This document shows, piece after piece, positions 51,300 through 60,095 of a stretch of 64,000 nt of DNA. The translations under genes were made by a program, and so were the position numbers. Source of the DNA: Streptomyces sp. RFCAC02 (GTDB lineage Bacteria > Actinomycetota > Actinomycetes > Streptomycetales > Streptomycetaceae); the NCBI RefSeq assembly GCF_004193175.1, contig NZ_SAUH01000001.1, forward strand, positions 1,653,501 to 1,717,500, given 5' to 3'. A model generated the notes under the pieces. The model did no database searches, was not told the origin of the DNA, and was given only the letters and a program-made list of their open reading frames with translations. How positions within the stretch are numbered: position 1 is the first letter of the stretch; every line of letters begins with the position of its first letter.

Positions 51300-52541
51300 T
51301 CAGCGCGCACCGCCGGCCACCGGTGCCGGTGCCGGACGGTCCCCGGGCGCGCCGGCGACCGGTCCGTGCGGCGAGCGTTCCGGCAGCCGCCACGTCAGCA
51401 GCACGGGGACGGCGAACACCGCGATCAGCACGGCGAGCGTCGTCGTCAGCCCCCGCGCGTCCGCGAGCCGCCCGAACAGCGGCGAGCACAGTCCGCCGGC
51501 CGCCATCGCGAGGCCGAGCGTCAGGCCGCTGGCCGTGCCGGGGCGGTTCGGCAGGTAGTCCTGCGCCAGCGTCACGTGCGCCGAGTACGGCACGAACAGC
51601 GCCAGCCCGAACAGCGTCGCCGACACCACGAGCACGGGGTACACCGGCGCGAACACGACGCCGCACAGCGCCGGGAGCGCCGCCGCGTAACCGGCGCGCA
51701 GGGCCGTCAGCCGGCCGAAGCGGTCGCCGAGCCAGCCGCCGAGCAGCGTGCCGACCGCACCGGCCGCCGTGCAGCAGGTGAGGGTCGCGGCCCCGGCGGC
51801 GGCCGACTGGCCGAGGTCCCGCTGCGCGTGCAGCGACACGAGCGAGGTCACCGTCACGTAGGGGATGGACCAGCCGATGATGACCGCGACCAGGCGGGCG
51901 AACGACCGCCAGTCGTCCGTCAGTCCGCTCCCGGCGGCCCCGGGTGCCGCGTCCGCCCGGCGGGCCGGCGCGGCCGGGATCCGTCCGCGCCACAACCACA
52001 CCAGGAGCATGACGGCGGCGGGTACGGCGAGCAGCCGGCCGCCGGAGAAGCCGAGCGCCCCGATGGTGAGGGTGACGAGCGGCGGGGCGAGCGCGCCGCC
52101 GACCGTACCGCCGACGGAGAAGACGCTCATCGCCTTCTGCGACGAGCCGCCGGCGACGCGGGCCTGACTGGTGGCGGGCGGGTGGTAGGCAGCGATGCCG
52201 AGGCCGGCGAGGGCGACGCACAGCCAGGTGATGAGGTAGTTCGGCGCGGACGCGGCGGCGACGACGCCCGCCGCCGCCACGCAGAAGCCGGCCGGTACGA
52301 GCCAGGCGCGCGTACGGCGGTCGGTGAGCACGCCGAACAGCGGCTGCGACAGGCTGGACACGCCGCTCGCGGCGAACGCCAGGCCGGACACGGCGGTGTA
52401 GCTGTAGCCGCGTTCGTCCATCAGGAACGGCAGCATCGCCGGGATCGCCGCCTGGTACAGGTCGTTGACCGCATGCGTGGCCGAGAGGAGGGCGAGGCGG
52501 CCCTTCCGCACGGTCGGCGCCGGCGGCGCGGGGGTGGTCAT
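51300..52541 (-). CDS. MFS transporter (Fsr-like)
   Basis: 413 residues, 12 membrane segments. LLSATHAVNDLYQAAIPAML, FLMDERGYSYTAVSGLAFAA match the fosmidomycin-resistance-type MFS N-terminus; GGWLGDRFGRLTALRAGY is the loop 8-9 motif and IAAYHPPATSQARV a diagnostic segment. Predicted drug or metabolite efflux. Separated from the upstream ABC gene by a 36-base palindrome. Confidence 0.93.
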   Translation of the reverse strand: MTTPAPPAPTVRKGRLALLSATHAVNDLYQAAIPAMLPFLMDERGYSYTAVSGLAFAASGVSSLSQPLFGVLTDRRTRAWLVPAGFCVAAAGVVAAASAPNYLITWLCVALAGLGIAAYHPPATSQARVAGGSSQKAMSVFSVGGTVGGALAPPLVTLTIGALGFSGGRLLAVPAAVMLLVWLWRGRIPAAPARRADAAPGAAGSGLTDDWRSFARLVAVIIGWSIPYVTVTSLVSLHAQRDLGQSAAAGAATLTCCTAAGAVGTLLGGWLGDRFGRLTALRAGYAAALPALCGVVFAPVYPVLVVSATLFGLALFVPYSAHVTLAQDYLPNRPGTASGLTLGLAMAAGGLCSPLFGRLADARGLTTTLAVLIAVFAVPVLLTWRLPERSPHGPVAGAPGDRPAPAPVAGGAR

Positions 52542-52570
52542 GGGGGTTCCTCCGGTTCATGGGGGTGTCG

Positions 52571-52606
52571 GCGGTGGGTGCGGGCCGCGCGGCCCGCACC
52601 CACCGC
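52571..52606 (-). terminator. 36-base perfect palindrome, terminator after leuA-ABC operon
   Basis: The half GCGGTGGGTGCGGGCCGC meets its reverse complement without spacer (18 pairs). It lies 58 bases after the stop of the ABC gene and 30 upstream of the MFS start, so it ends the leuA transcript and insulates the MFS gene. Confidence 0.65.
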
Positions 52607-52663
52607 TCAGGTCCTCTGAGGAGTCGCGGTGGACGCCGGCCGCGTACGCCGTCGGCGAGCGGG

Positions 52664-53467
52664 TCAGCCGGTGACGGCCGGGCGGCGGGCGCGTACGCTC
52701 CACCGGCCGTCGGCGCGTTCCAGCCGCACCGGGTGGTCGAAGCAGGCGCTCACCAGGTCGCCGGTCAGGACGCCGTCCACGGGACCGGCCGCGAGGACCC
52801 GGCCGGCACGCAGCAGCAGCGCGTGCGTCGTACCGGTCGGCAGCTCCTCCAGGTGGTGCGTGACCAGCACGGACGCCAGGGCCGGGTGGGCGGTCCGCAG
52901 GGCGTCGAGCCGTTCGACGAGCTGTTCGCGGCCCGCGACGTCCAGGCCGGTGGCCGGCTCGTCCAGCAGCAGCAGGCGGGGGTCCGGCATGAGCGCACGG
53001 GCGATGAGCGCCCGGCCCCGCTCCCCCTGCGACAGGGTCGGCCAGCGCGCCTCCCGGCGGTGGCCGAGACCCATGAGGTCGGTGAGCCGCTCGGCGTCCG
53101 CCACCTGCTCGGGCGTCGGGCGCCAACGGGGCACCGGCTCCACCGAGTTGGTGAGGCCCGTCAGGACGACGTCCCGCACGGTCAGCGGCGACCGCAGCGG
53201 GTGCCGGGGGTTGACGTGCCCGACGTACGAGCGCAGCGCGCGCAGGTCGACGCGGCCCAGCTCCTCCCCGAGCACCCGCACGGTGCCGCGCGTCGGGTGG
53301 GTGAGGGCGCCGAGGAGGCCGAGGAGGGTGCTCTTGCCCGCGCCGTTGGCGCCCAGCAGCGCCCAGTGCTCGCCGGGCCGCACGGTCAGCGAGACGCGGT
53401 GCAGGAGGGTGGCGCCGTCGCGGACGAGGTCGGCGTCGCGGACGTCGAGGACCGCCGCGGGCGTCAT
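52664..53467 (-). CDS. ABC ATP-binding protein coupled to leuA
   Basis: 267 residues. Walker [13 protein letters not shown], signature [16 protein letters not shown], Walker [14 protein letters not shown]-loop VTHHLEELP. The start overlaps the leuA stop (ATGA). Soluble, with no permease gene beside it, as in the YlmA-like stand-alone cassettes. Odd partner for leuA; the coupling suggests leucine-dependent co-expression. Confidence 0.9.
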   Translation of the reverse strand: MTPAAVLDVRDADLVRDGATLLHRVSLTVRPGEHWALLGANGAGKSTLLGLLGALTHPTRGTVRVLGEELGRVDLRALRSYVGHVNPRHPLRSPLTVRDVVLTGLTNSVEPVPRWRPTPEQVADAERLTDLMGLGHRREARWPTLSQGERGRALIARALMPDPRLLLLDEPATGLDVAGREQLVERLDALRTAHPALASVLVTHHLEELPTGTTHALLLRAGRVLAAGPVDGVLTGDLVSACFDHPVRLERADGRWSVRARRPAVTG

Positions 53468-55206
53468 GCCCGTGCCCCGCGGGCGCGGTCGACGGCGGAC
53501 AGCACGGCGCCGGCCGAGGCGGCGAGTTCGTCGTCGTCACGGCCCGCGCCCCAGGCCGTCACCCCGTCCACGCGGCACTGCGCGAACACGGTGACGGGCG
53601 CGTCGTGCCCCGCCTGCCGCCCGTCCGTGACGACCTCGACGGGCACACCGGCCCGCGTCAACGCGTCGGCCAGGGCGGACAGCGGCCCGTCACCGGTGCC
53701 ACGGCAGGGCCGGTCGGTGCCGTCGATGTGCAGCGTGCCGGTGAGTTCGTACGACCGCCCGTCGCGTACGGTCCACGCGGCGCGCAGCCGTACCGCCCCT
53801 TCCGTACCCGGCACGAGATACGTCTCGCGGAACAGCCGCCACAGGTCGCGGGTCGTCAGCTCACGCCCGGTGTCGTCGGTCACCGCCTGCACGGCGCGCG
53901 AGAAGTCGGGCCGCATCGCCTGCGGCAGGTCCACGCCGTGGTGCGTCCGCAGCAGGTGCGCGACACCACCCTTCCCGGACTGCGAGTTGAGGCGGATCAC
54001 GGCCTCGTAGCTGCGGCCCAGGTCGGCGGGGTCCACCGGCAGGTACGGCACCGCCCACGGCGCCTCGCGCGGCGGGACGCCCAGGTCGGCGGCCGTCTTG
54101 ACGTGGTGCTCCATGCCCTTGGCGATGGCGTCCTGGTGGGTGCCGGAGAACGCGGTGTGCACGAGGTCGCCGCCGTACGGGTGACGGGGGTGGACGGGCA
54201 GGCGGTTGCACTCCTCCACGACCTCGCGCACGGCGTCGAGACCGGAGAAGTCGATCATCGGGTCGACGCCCTGCGCGAACAGGTTCAGGGCCAGCGTCAC
54301 GAGATCGACGTTGCCGGTGCGCTCGCCGTTCCCGAACAGGCAGCCCTCCACGCGCTGCGCCCCGGCCAGCACGGCGAGTTCGGCGCACGCCACGCCCGTG
54401 CCGCGGTCGTTGTGCGGGTGGACGGACAGGATCACGCTGTCGCGCCGCGCCAGGTGCCGGTGCATGTACTCGATCTGGTCCGCGTACACGTTCGGCGTCG
54501 CGACCTCGACGGTGGCGGGCAGATTGTGGACGACGGGCCGGTCGGGGCTCGCGTCCCACAGCTCGGTCAGGCTGTCGCACAGCTCGAGCACGAAGTCGGG
54601 CTCCGTCAGGTTGAACACCTCGGGCGAGAACTCGAACCGCGTCTCCCCGCCGCCGGGCCGCCCGTCGGCGCACCGCGCGAGGTGGGCGGCGGCCCGCCGG
54701 ACCAGCGCGTGCGTCTCGGCGCGCGAGCGGCGCAGCACGACGTCGCGCCAGACGGGCGCGGTCGGCGTGTACAGGTGGATCAGGACGCGCGGCAGGCCCT
54801 CGACGGCGGCGACGGTCGTCTCGATCAGGTCGTCGCGCGCCGGGGTGAACACGGAGATCGTCATGTCGTCCGGCACGACGCCGCTCCGCGCCAGGTGCCG
54901 CACGAAGTCGAAGTCCGTCCGGCTCGCGGAGGGGTAGCCGACCTCGATCTCCTTGAAGCCGAGCCGGCACAGCAGGTCGAACATGCGGCGCTTGCGGGGC
55001 GTGTCCATGGGTTCGGCGAGGGCCTGGTTGCCGTCGCGCAGGTCGACCGGCACCCACAGCGGCGCGCGCTCGATGCGCCGGGCGGGCCAGGCCCGTCCGG
55101 TCAGCGGCAGGGCGACGCGGTCGTGCACGGGCCGGTAGCGGTGGTACGGCATGCCGCTGGGTTGCTGCGGATTCCAGCGGGGTGCTTCGGCCGGGGAGGA
55201 CGTCAT
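53464..55206 (-). CDS. leuA: 2-isopropylmalate synthase
   Basis: 580 residues from ATG 55206 (AGGAAG upstream), the long actinobacterial form. Catalytic motif [46 protein letters not shown], metal-binding [17 protein letters not shown], then the regulatory LeuA dimer domain ([18 protein letters not shown]). Condenses acetyl-CoA and 2-oxoisovalerate, the first committed step of leucine synthesis; leucine inhibits it at the C-terminal domain. A leader peptide gives a second, transcriptional control. Confidence 0.97.
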   Translation of the reverse strand: MTSSPAEAPRWNPQQPSGMPYHRYRPVHDRVALPLTGRAWPARRIERAPLWVPVDLRDGNQALAEPMDTPRKRRMFDLLCRLGFKEIEVGYPSASRTDFDFVRHLARSGVVPDDMTISVFTPARDDLIETTVAAVEGLPRVLIHLYTPTAPVWRDVVLRRSRAETHALVRRAAAHLARCADGRPGGGETRFEFSPEVFNLTEPDFVLELCDSLTELWDASPDRPVVHNLPATVEVATPNVYADQIEYMHRHLARRDSVILSVHPHNDRGTGVACAELAVLAGAQRVEGCLFGNGERTGNVDLVTLALNLFAQGVDPMIDFSGLDAVREVVEECNRLPVHPRHPYGGDLVHTAFSGTHQDAIAKGMEHHVKTAADLGVPPREAPWAVPYLPVDPADLGRSYEAVIRLNSQSGKGGVAHLLRTHHGVDLPQAMRPDFSRAVQAVTDDTGRELTTRDLWRLFRETYLVPGTEGAVRLRAAWTVRDGRSYELTGTLHIDGTDRPCRGTGDGPLSALADALTRAGVPVEVVTDGRQAGHDAPVTVFAQCRVDGVTAWGAGRDDDELAASAGAVLSAVDRARGARA

Positions 55207-55266
55207 GCGGGTCTCTTCTTCCTCTTGCCGGCGGGCCGGCGCTCTCACCGGTCCGCCCCTCGGGGT

Positions 55267-55327
55267 ACGACCGGCGCAGCACCGAACCCCGCTGCGGGGG
55301 GCCGGTCGTTGTCAGGCCCCGCAGCGG
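55267..55327 (-). promoter_or_regulatory. Leucine attenuator in front of leuA
   Basis: Minus strand: CCGCTGCGGGG (55317-55327, inside the leader ORF) can pair with CCCCGCAGCGG (55289-55299). The competing stem ACGACCGGC/GCCGGTCGT (55301-55309 with 55267-55275) encloses CCCCGCAGCGGGG, itself a hairpin. A ribosome stalled on the leucine codons would change which stem forms. No T-run is present. Confidence 0.6.
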
Positions 55328-55359
55328 CGGACGAGGAGAAGAAGCGCGTACGGCGTCAC
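55312..55359 (-). CDS. leuA leader peptide (V)TPYALLLLVRRCGA
   Basis: 15 codons plus TGA from GTG 55359. Four leucine codons in a row, CTT CTT CTC CTC, then VRRCGA. The last codons form half of the first attenuator stem. No good Shine-Dalgarno site is visible (the sequence upstream is GTACCCGGC), as in many leaders that may be leaderless transcripts. Confidence 0.7.
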   Translation of the reverse strand: MTPYALLLLVRRCGA

Positions 55360-55387
55360 GCCGGGTACGGTAGACCCGGAACAACTC

Positions 55388-55402
55388 CTCAGACAAGCTG
55401 AG
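55388..55402. promoter_or_regulatory. Inverted repeat before the GntR gene
   Basis: CTCAG-acaag-CTGAG lies 24-38 bases before the GntR start. Possible self-regulatory site; also close to the leuA promoter. Confidence 0.3.
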
Positions 55403-55425
55403 CGGTACGGAAGGGTGTGTGGCCC

Positions 55426-56124
55426 GTGTCACTGGGGGCGCTGCGGCCGTCGCCGCTGGTCGAGCAGGCGACGGACCGGCTGCGGCGGCAGATCACCGAC
55501 GGCGAGTGGCCCGTCGGCACGAAGCTGCCCGGGGAGACGACGCTCGCGGCGACGCTGGGCGTGGGCCGCTCGACGGTCCGCGAGGCGCTGCGCGCGCTGG
55601 CGGGCGCGGGGCTGGTCCGGGCGCGGCAGGGCGCCGGTGTCTTCGTCATCGCGACGGAGCCGGCGGAGGACCTGCCGACGCGCCTGCGCCGCGCGGCCGT
55701 CACGGACGTGTACGAGGTGCGCGAGCTGTTGGAGGTGGAGGCGGCACGCCTCGCGGCACGCCGCCGCACCGACGACGACCTGGCGGCGCTGCGGGACGCC
55801 CTCGCGGGCCGGCGGGCTGCGGCGGCCGGCGACAACGCGGCGTTCGTGGACGCCGACATCGCCCTGCACGCGGCCGTCGTGGCGGCGGCGCGCAACCCGG
55901 TCCTGACCGGCCTGTTCGCGGAGTTCGCGCCGGCGCTGCGGGAGGGGCTGATCGACATGCTGGACCTGCTGGACCTGCGCCGGGACAACGCCAACCACGG
56001 CGACACGGAACACGCGGCCCTGGTCGACGCGATCGCGGCCGGCGACGCGGACCGGGCGGGCCACCTGCTGCGCGAGGACCTGCGCGCGACACTGACCCGC
56101 CTCCGGACGGGCGCCACGGCATGA
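55426..56124 (+). CDS. FadR/GntR-family regulator
   Basis: 232 residues from GTG 55426 (GAAGGG ten bases before it). N-terminal winged helix LRRQITDGEWPVGTKLPGET, TLAATLGVGRSTVREALRAL, then the FCD ligand domain with VYEVRELLEVEAARLAARR, FVDADIALHAAVVAAARNPV, HAALVDAIAAGDADRA. The conserved Asp/His residues for a metal and small acid ligand are there. Divergent from leuA, possibly co-regulating it. Coupled with the gene downstream (ATGA). Confidence 0.92.
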   Translation: MSLGALRPSPLVEQATDRLRRQITDGEWPVGTKLPGETTLAATLGVGRSTVREALRALAGAGLVRARQGAGVFVIATEPAEDLPTRLRRAAVTDVYEVRELLEVEAARLAARRRTDDDLAALRDALAGRRAAAAGDNAAFVDADIALHAAVVAAARNPVLTGLFAEFAPALREGLIDMLDLLDLRRDNANHGDTEHAALVDAIAAGDADRAGHLLREDLRATLTRLRTGATA

Positions 56125-56390
56125 CGCCCCCGCCGACACCCGACGGCCTGATACGTTCCGCGGCCCGGAGCATCGCGAGCCGGGCACCGGTACCGGCACT
56201 CACATCGGTCGTGGAGCTGGTCGACGCGGACGAGACGGACCTGGCGCTCGACCACCTCGTCCATGTACTCGCCCAGATCCGTGTCCCGCTCCTGCGGGAG
56301 GAATACGATCGGATCATGTCGGCGGCAACCATGCTGGGCTGCCCCGAGACCGTGACCGAGGCGGGCCTGGACCGCCTCACCGACGGCTGA
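56121..56390 (+). CDS. Small helical protein coupled to GntR
   Basis: 89 residues from ATG 56121. LVDADETDLALDHLVHVLAQ, RVPLLREEYDRIMSAATMLG has the length and helix pattern of MafI-like immunity proteins, but this is a tentative likeness. No partner toxin gene follows. Otherwise unknown. Confidence 0.6.
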   Translation: MTPPPTPDGLIRSAARSIASRAPVPALTSVVELVDADETDLALDHLVHVLAQIRVPLLREEYDRIMSAATMLGCPETVTEAGLDRLTDG

Positions 56391-56397
56391 CGCCCGC

Positions 56398-56545
56398 TCA
56401 GTCGCGCCAGCTCCCGCGCCAGTCGTAGCGCGGCGCGGTCGTCGCGTACTCGCGCAGCCGGACGATCACGCCGTCACGGAGTTCGGCGACACTTTGGGCC
56501 TCCACGACAACACAGTCATCGACGTGCGTTCGACGGAGAGTGGCG
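56398..56545 (-). pseudogene. SnoaL/NTF2-like C-terminal remnant
   Basis: A minus-strand frame ends VVVEAQSVAELRDGVIVRLR, EYATTAPRYDWRGSWRD. The block LRDGVIVRLREYA is the last strand pair of SnoaL-like proteins. No start and no N-terminal domain are found before the HigA-like gene. A truncated leftover is the simplest reading. Confidence 0.35.
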
Positions 56546-56863
56546 TCAGGCAATCGCTGCGATGTCACCATCGTCGAAGTAGATCGCCTGGTGCAGTTGT
56601 CCGCCGAGGGCGGCGGCGTAGCGGGTGAGTACTTCCTGGCCGGAGATGTGCCCCTGCTCAATCTGGGAAACACGCCCCTTGGTGACACCCATCCGCTCGG
56701 CCACTCGCTCCTGGGTGAGCTCGCGGGACTTGCGGATCTCCGCGAGACGGTGGCCGAGCATCTCAGCGAGAAGTTGCTCTTTGCCCTCCGCCACGGCCTC
56801 CTCGCCGCCCGCTCGGGCGACGTGCTCGGCGCGGACGTCCTGCCAGCGCGTGTATCCGGTCAT
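56546..56863 (-). CDS. HigA-like XRE antitoxin
   Basis: 105 residues from ATG 56863 (GAGGAGG upstream). HTH: LAEIRKSRELTQERVAERMG, VTKGRVSQIEQGHISGQEVL; end YAAALGGQLHQAIYFDDGD is the standard HigA end. Normally the second gene behind a gp49/HigB-type toxin; upstream only a short remnant (YTSGGHEKLRG, near 56925-56960) hints at one. An orphan antitoxin. Confidence 0.88.
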   Translation of the reverse strand: MTGYTRWQDVRAEHVARAGGEEAVAEGKEQLLAEMLGHRLAEIRKSRELTQERVAERMGVTKGRVSQIEQGHISGQEVLTRYAAALGGQLHQAIYFDDGDIAAIA

Positions 56864-57084
56864 CGTGCATCCTCCTCGTCCTCTTCGGCGCGAGATGTCA
56901 GGTGGGTGACGCAGCACCGTTCGGCGAGCGGAACGGCATCGCCGTACCCCGCAACTTCTCATGGCCCCCTGACGTGTACCAACCGAAGCCCGGATGTACC
57001 GGAGCACGGGCAGCAGTTCGAGGCGCGCGGCGGGAAGCGACATACGATCGATTCGCGTCGGCACCGACGAGCGGGGAGGGCCAC

Positions 57085-57456
57085 ATGTCCACTCGGTGGG
57101 GACTGATCATGGAGGAGAACGGGGGACCTTCCACCAACCGGCGCTGGGCCGTGACGGTGCTGGAGCATGTCACCGGCAGCCGGGAACAGGCCCTCGCGCG
57201 GCTGGAGGTGCTGGTCCGCGCCACACTCCCCGAACGCCCGACCAGGGCCGCGATGACGTCGCTGTACCGGACCGACGACGGGTTCCTGCTCATCACGGCG
57301 GGGTCATGGAACGACATGCCCCGCCGCTTCCGCGTCGCCGAACTGCTCTACAGCAGCGAGGAAGCGGCGGCCGAGGAGCGGGCGGTCCATGAAGCGGAAC
57401 GGCAGCGGAAGCGGGCCGAGAAGGCGGCGAAGAGACGCGCCAAGCGCGGCTACTGA
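57085..57456 (+). CDS. Hypothetical protein with basic coiled tail
   Basis: 123 residues from ATG 57085 (GGGGAGGG upstream). A folded part (RRWAVTVLEHVTGSREQALA, LYRTDDGFLLITAGSWNDMP, FRVAELLYSS) followed by a Lys/Arg/Glu-rich helix (EAERQRKRAEKAAKRRAKRG). Known only as a conserved Streptomyces protein. No motifs for catalysis. Confidence 0.75.
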   Translation: MSTRWGLIMEENGGPSTNRRWAVTVLEHVTGSREQALARLEVLVRATLPERPTRAAMTSLYRTDDGFLLITAGSWNDMPRRFRVAELLYSSEEAAAEERAVHEAERQRKRAEKAAKRRAKRGY

Positions 57457-57485
57457 TCCTGCCGTTCGGCGGGCCGCGCCGAGCG

Positions 57486-58103
57486 TTACGCTGCGCCCCC
57501 GCCGGGGAGTTGACCGCCCGGTGGTACATAGCGCAGCCGCCCGTTCGGGTCGGTCACCGGCCTGAACCCGGCGGCCTGCAGGATGGCGGCGTACTTGGCC
57601 TTGTAGTGACGGTTGACGGCTATGCCGACCGGGATGAGCAGCATCAGCACTGCCCAGATGGCGCCGGCGAGAACGAGGGCGTCAGTGCCCTCCCGCAGCC
57701 CGAAGCCGAGGGGCAGGACCAGCAGGAGAAGCGTGAAGCCGGAGATGAGGACCATCTGCGTCTCCGTGAGCCGCGCGGTGATGTCGAACGTGAGGCGGGC
57801 CTTGAGCAGTGCCACCGCCTCCGGCACGAGGGGCGGCAGCGCGCCCCCGTTGGCCGCGTCCGGGTACTGCGCACGGTTCAGCTCGGCCCGCGCACGCGCC
57901 TCCGGGCTGGGGTCGGGCACGATCAGCATGACGTAGCCGTTGCCCTGCGGACCGCCGCCCTGCCACACGTCCGCGTACTCGTACCCGAACTGCTCGGCGA
58001 TGAAGGCGAGTCGGGTGAGCCTCGTCATCGTCGCGAAGGTGAGGTCGACCTTGACGGGTTCCCCGCTCTCCATCTGCCGCAGCATCTTCGACGCGTAGCG
58101 CAT
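57486..58103 (-). CDS. Hypothetical membrane protein
   Basis: 205 residues from ATG 58103. Cytoplasmic N-domain (FATMTRLTRLAFIAEQFGYE, GYVMLIVPDPSPEARARAEL), then two adjacent membrane helices (MVLISGFTLLLLVLPLGFGL; VLAGAIWAVLMLLIPVGIAV) and a short tail ending QLPGGGAA. Unrecognised. It borders the CRISPR array but is not a cas gene. Confidence 0.75.
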   Translation of the reverse strand: MRYASKMLRQMESGEPVKVDLTFATMTRLTRLAFIAEQFGYEYADVWQGGGPQGNGYVMLIVPDPSPEARARAELNRAQYPDAANGGALPPLVPEAVALLKARLTFDITARLTETQMVLISGFTLLLLVLPLGFGLREGTDALVLAGAIWAVLMLLIPVGIAVNRHYKAKYAAILQAAGFRPVTDPNGRLRYVPPGGQLPGGGAA

Positions 58104-58349
58104 GCTTGTCCGGCCCCCGTTCCTCACCGCACGTCCGCAGACTTGCCGATCGCAGCAGCAACCAGCGGACGGATGTCGCCGCCAAGCGTAAGCCCGGCTT
58201 GAGCGGATCCCACCGCCGCATGGGCCGAATCAGCACCCGTGGTGGACGTGGCGGAACCACCGACGAGCCTCTGCGACCATGTAAGGGTGACGACGGGCAG
58301 ACAGGATCACGGAACGGCAAAGCCACTCTGACACCGCAGGTCACGAAGG

Positions 58350-59232
58350 GTTCTCCCCGCGCGAGCGGGGGTGGTCCGGGTGAGGCTGGACACGACGAAG
58401 CGCCCCCGCCGTTCTCCCCGCGCGAGCGGGGGTGGTCCGCGGGCGACGTCGTGCCGGTCGAGTCGTCGCCCGTTCTCCCCGCGCGAGCGGGGGTGGTCCG
58501 CTCGGGCGCGCCCTCGGTGGTGCCACCACGGCGTTCTCCCCGCGCGAGCGGGGGTGGTCCGTTCGCGGCGTGCGACTCGATCGCGCGCTCCCAGTTCTCC
58601 CCGCGCGAGCGGGGGTGGTCCGGCTCCTACACTCGTCGCGGCCGGCGTCGACCCGTTCTCCCCGCGCGAGCGGGGGTGGTCCGACGGAGCTGACGCTCGG
58701 CGCGCAGGTGCATCGGTTCTCCCCGCGCGAGCGGGGGTGGTCCGTTCAGATCGGAGACCGAGTGCGTGTGGTCCACGTTCTCCCCGCGCGAGCGGGGGTG
58801 GTCCGCACTATGCCCATCTACGACCGGACCGCGCTGCGTTCTCCCCGCGCGAGCGGGGGTGGTCCGGTCATCAGGTCGCCGTCGAGGTCGTTGACGGTGT
58901 TCTCCCCGCGCGAGCGGGGGTGGTCCGGATCACGCGTCCACGTTGCAGATGGTGGGTGGGTTCTCCCCGCGCGAGCGGGGGTGGTCCGGATCACGCGTCC
59001 ACGTTGCAGATGGTGGGTGGGTTCTCCCCGCGCGAGCGGGGGTGGTCCGGTACGACGCGCAGGTGTCCACGGCAACAGCCCGTTCTCCCCGCGCGAGCGG
59101 GGGTGGTCCGCGACTGGTTAAGGGCTCACGCGGGGCGTTCCGGTTCTCCCCGCGCGAGCGGGGGTGGTCCGGCGGGCCGGATCGTGTCGCCCGAGCGCGG
59201 CCGGTTCTTCCCGCGCGAGCGGGGGTGGTCCC
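58350..59232 (+). CRISPR. Type I-E CRISPR array, 15 repeats, 14 spacers of 32 bases
   Basis: 29-base repeats (GTTCTCCCCGCGCG ... GGTGGTCCG) recur every 61 bases from 58350 to 59204. The last repeat has two changes (position 6 C to T, last G to C), marking the trailer end; the leader is therefore on the left, about 58250-58349, and the array is read on the plus strand. Repeat form and palindromic CCCCGCGCGAGCGGGG stem match I-E systems. Spacers 10 (58928-58959) and 11 (58989-59020) are identical. No cas genes in the window. Confidence 0.97.
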
Positions 59233-59296
59233 TCATGGTCCCGTGCCCGCGTCCGCCTTGGGAGGCGGCGACGGGCACGGGGTGAGGGGATGGTGG

Positions 59297-60034
59297 TCAG
59301 GCGGATACCTCGTGCAGGATTGTTGCCAGTTCAGCCGGTTTGTCCAGCATCGGCCAGTGCCAGCCCGGCAGGTCCCTGTGGTCCCAGTCGTCGCCCCTCA
59401 TGTGCTTGAAGGCCGGTACCGCGTCTGCCATGGTCCGGACCGTCTCGATCGTGAAGCTGCACAGCACGTGCAGGCGCGGCACCTTCTCCCAGGCGTCCGT
59501 CAGTCGTACCGGTGTCGTCGCGGTCGCCCATGGCTGGGGGGTCGAGAGGCGTTCAAGACGGTCCAGCGCCTCGTCCGACAGGTCGGCGGATCCGTCGGCG
59601 AGCTGTCGCCACGGCGGCGGCGGGAGTTCCCGGCCGTGGCCGGCCGTGCGGACCGCCTCGGCGTTGGCGGCCCGCTCCTCCGGTGACGTGAACTCCGCGT
59701 GCGACATGCCGTCCGGCAGCGGCCCGCTGTCGATGAACACCAGCCGCGCCACACGTTCCGGCACCCGATCCGCGACGCTCGGGATCACCACCGCGCCCGC
59801 GTAGCTGTGCCCGACGAGCACCACGTCGCGCAGGTCCTCGTAGTGGATCAGGTTGAGCACGTCGGTGATGTGCGTCTCCAGGTCCGTGTCCGGTCCCGCC
59901 AGATGCGCGCGCTCCCCGGTGCCGGTGAGGCTCGGGCAGTGGACGTCGTGTCCGCGTCCGCGCAGGTCGGCGGCCACATCGCGCCATGCCCAACCGCCCA
60001 GCCAGAACCCCGGAACGAGTACGTAGGTCGTCAT
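59297..60034 (-). CDS. Alpha/beta hydrolase (esterase)
   Basis: 245 residues from ATG 60034 (MTTYVLVPGFWLGGWAWRDV). The nucleophile elbow GHSYAGAVV holds the catalytic Ser; HG/oxyanion loop VPGFWLGGW; the His is in LPGWHWPMLDKPAE near the end. Close to the salicylate-esterase-like/EstC group. Divergent from the split WYL regulator, the likely controller. Confidence 0.9.
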   Translation of the reverse strand: MTTYVLVPGFWLGGWAWRDVAADLRGRGHDVHCPSLTGTGERAHLAGPDTDLETHITDVLNLIHYEDLRDVVLVGHSYAGAVVIPSVADRVPERVARLVFIDSGPLPDGMSHAEFTSPEERAANAEAVRTAGHGRELPPPPWRQLADGSADLSDEALDRLERLSTPQPWATATTPVRLTDAWEKVPRLHVLCSFTIETVRTMADAVPAFKHMRGDDWDHRDLPGWHWPMLDKPAELATILHEVSA

Positions 60035-60095
60035 GCCCAGTACGTTAGGAGCAATACAGGACACAATCCGCCCGGTATTCGGAAGGATTCTCCGC

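Noticed and set aside
57486..58103. Possible cas gene beside the CRISPR array
   Set aside because: Two membrane helices and no Cas motif; same for the esterase on the other side.
58371..59285. Open frames running through the CRISPR array with repeated SPRASGGGP-like segments
   Set aside because: They simply translate the CRISPR repeats; the 61-base period shifts the frame at each unit.
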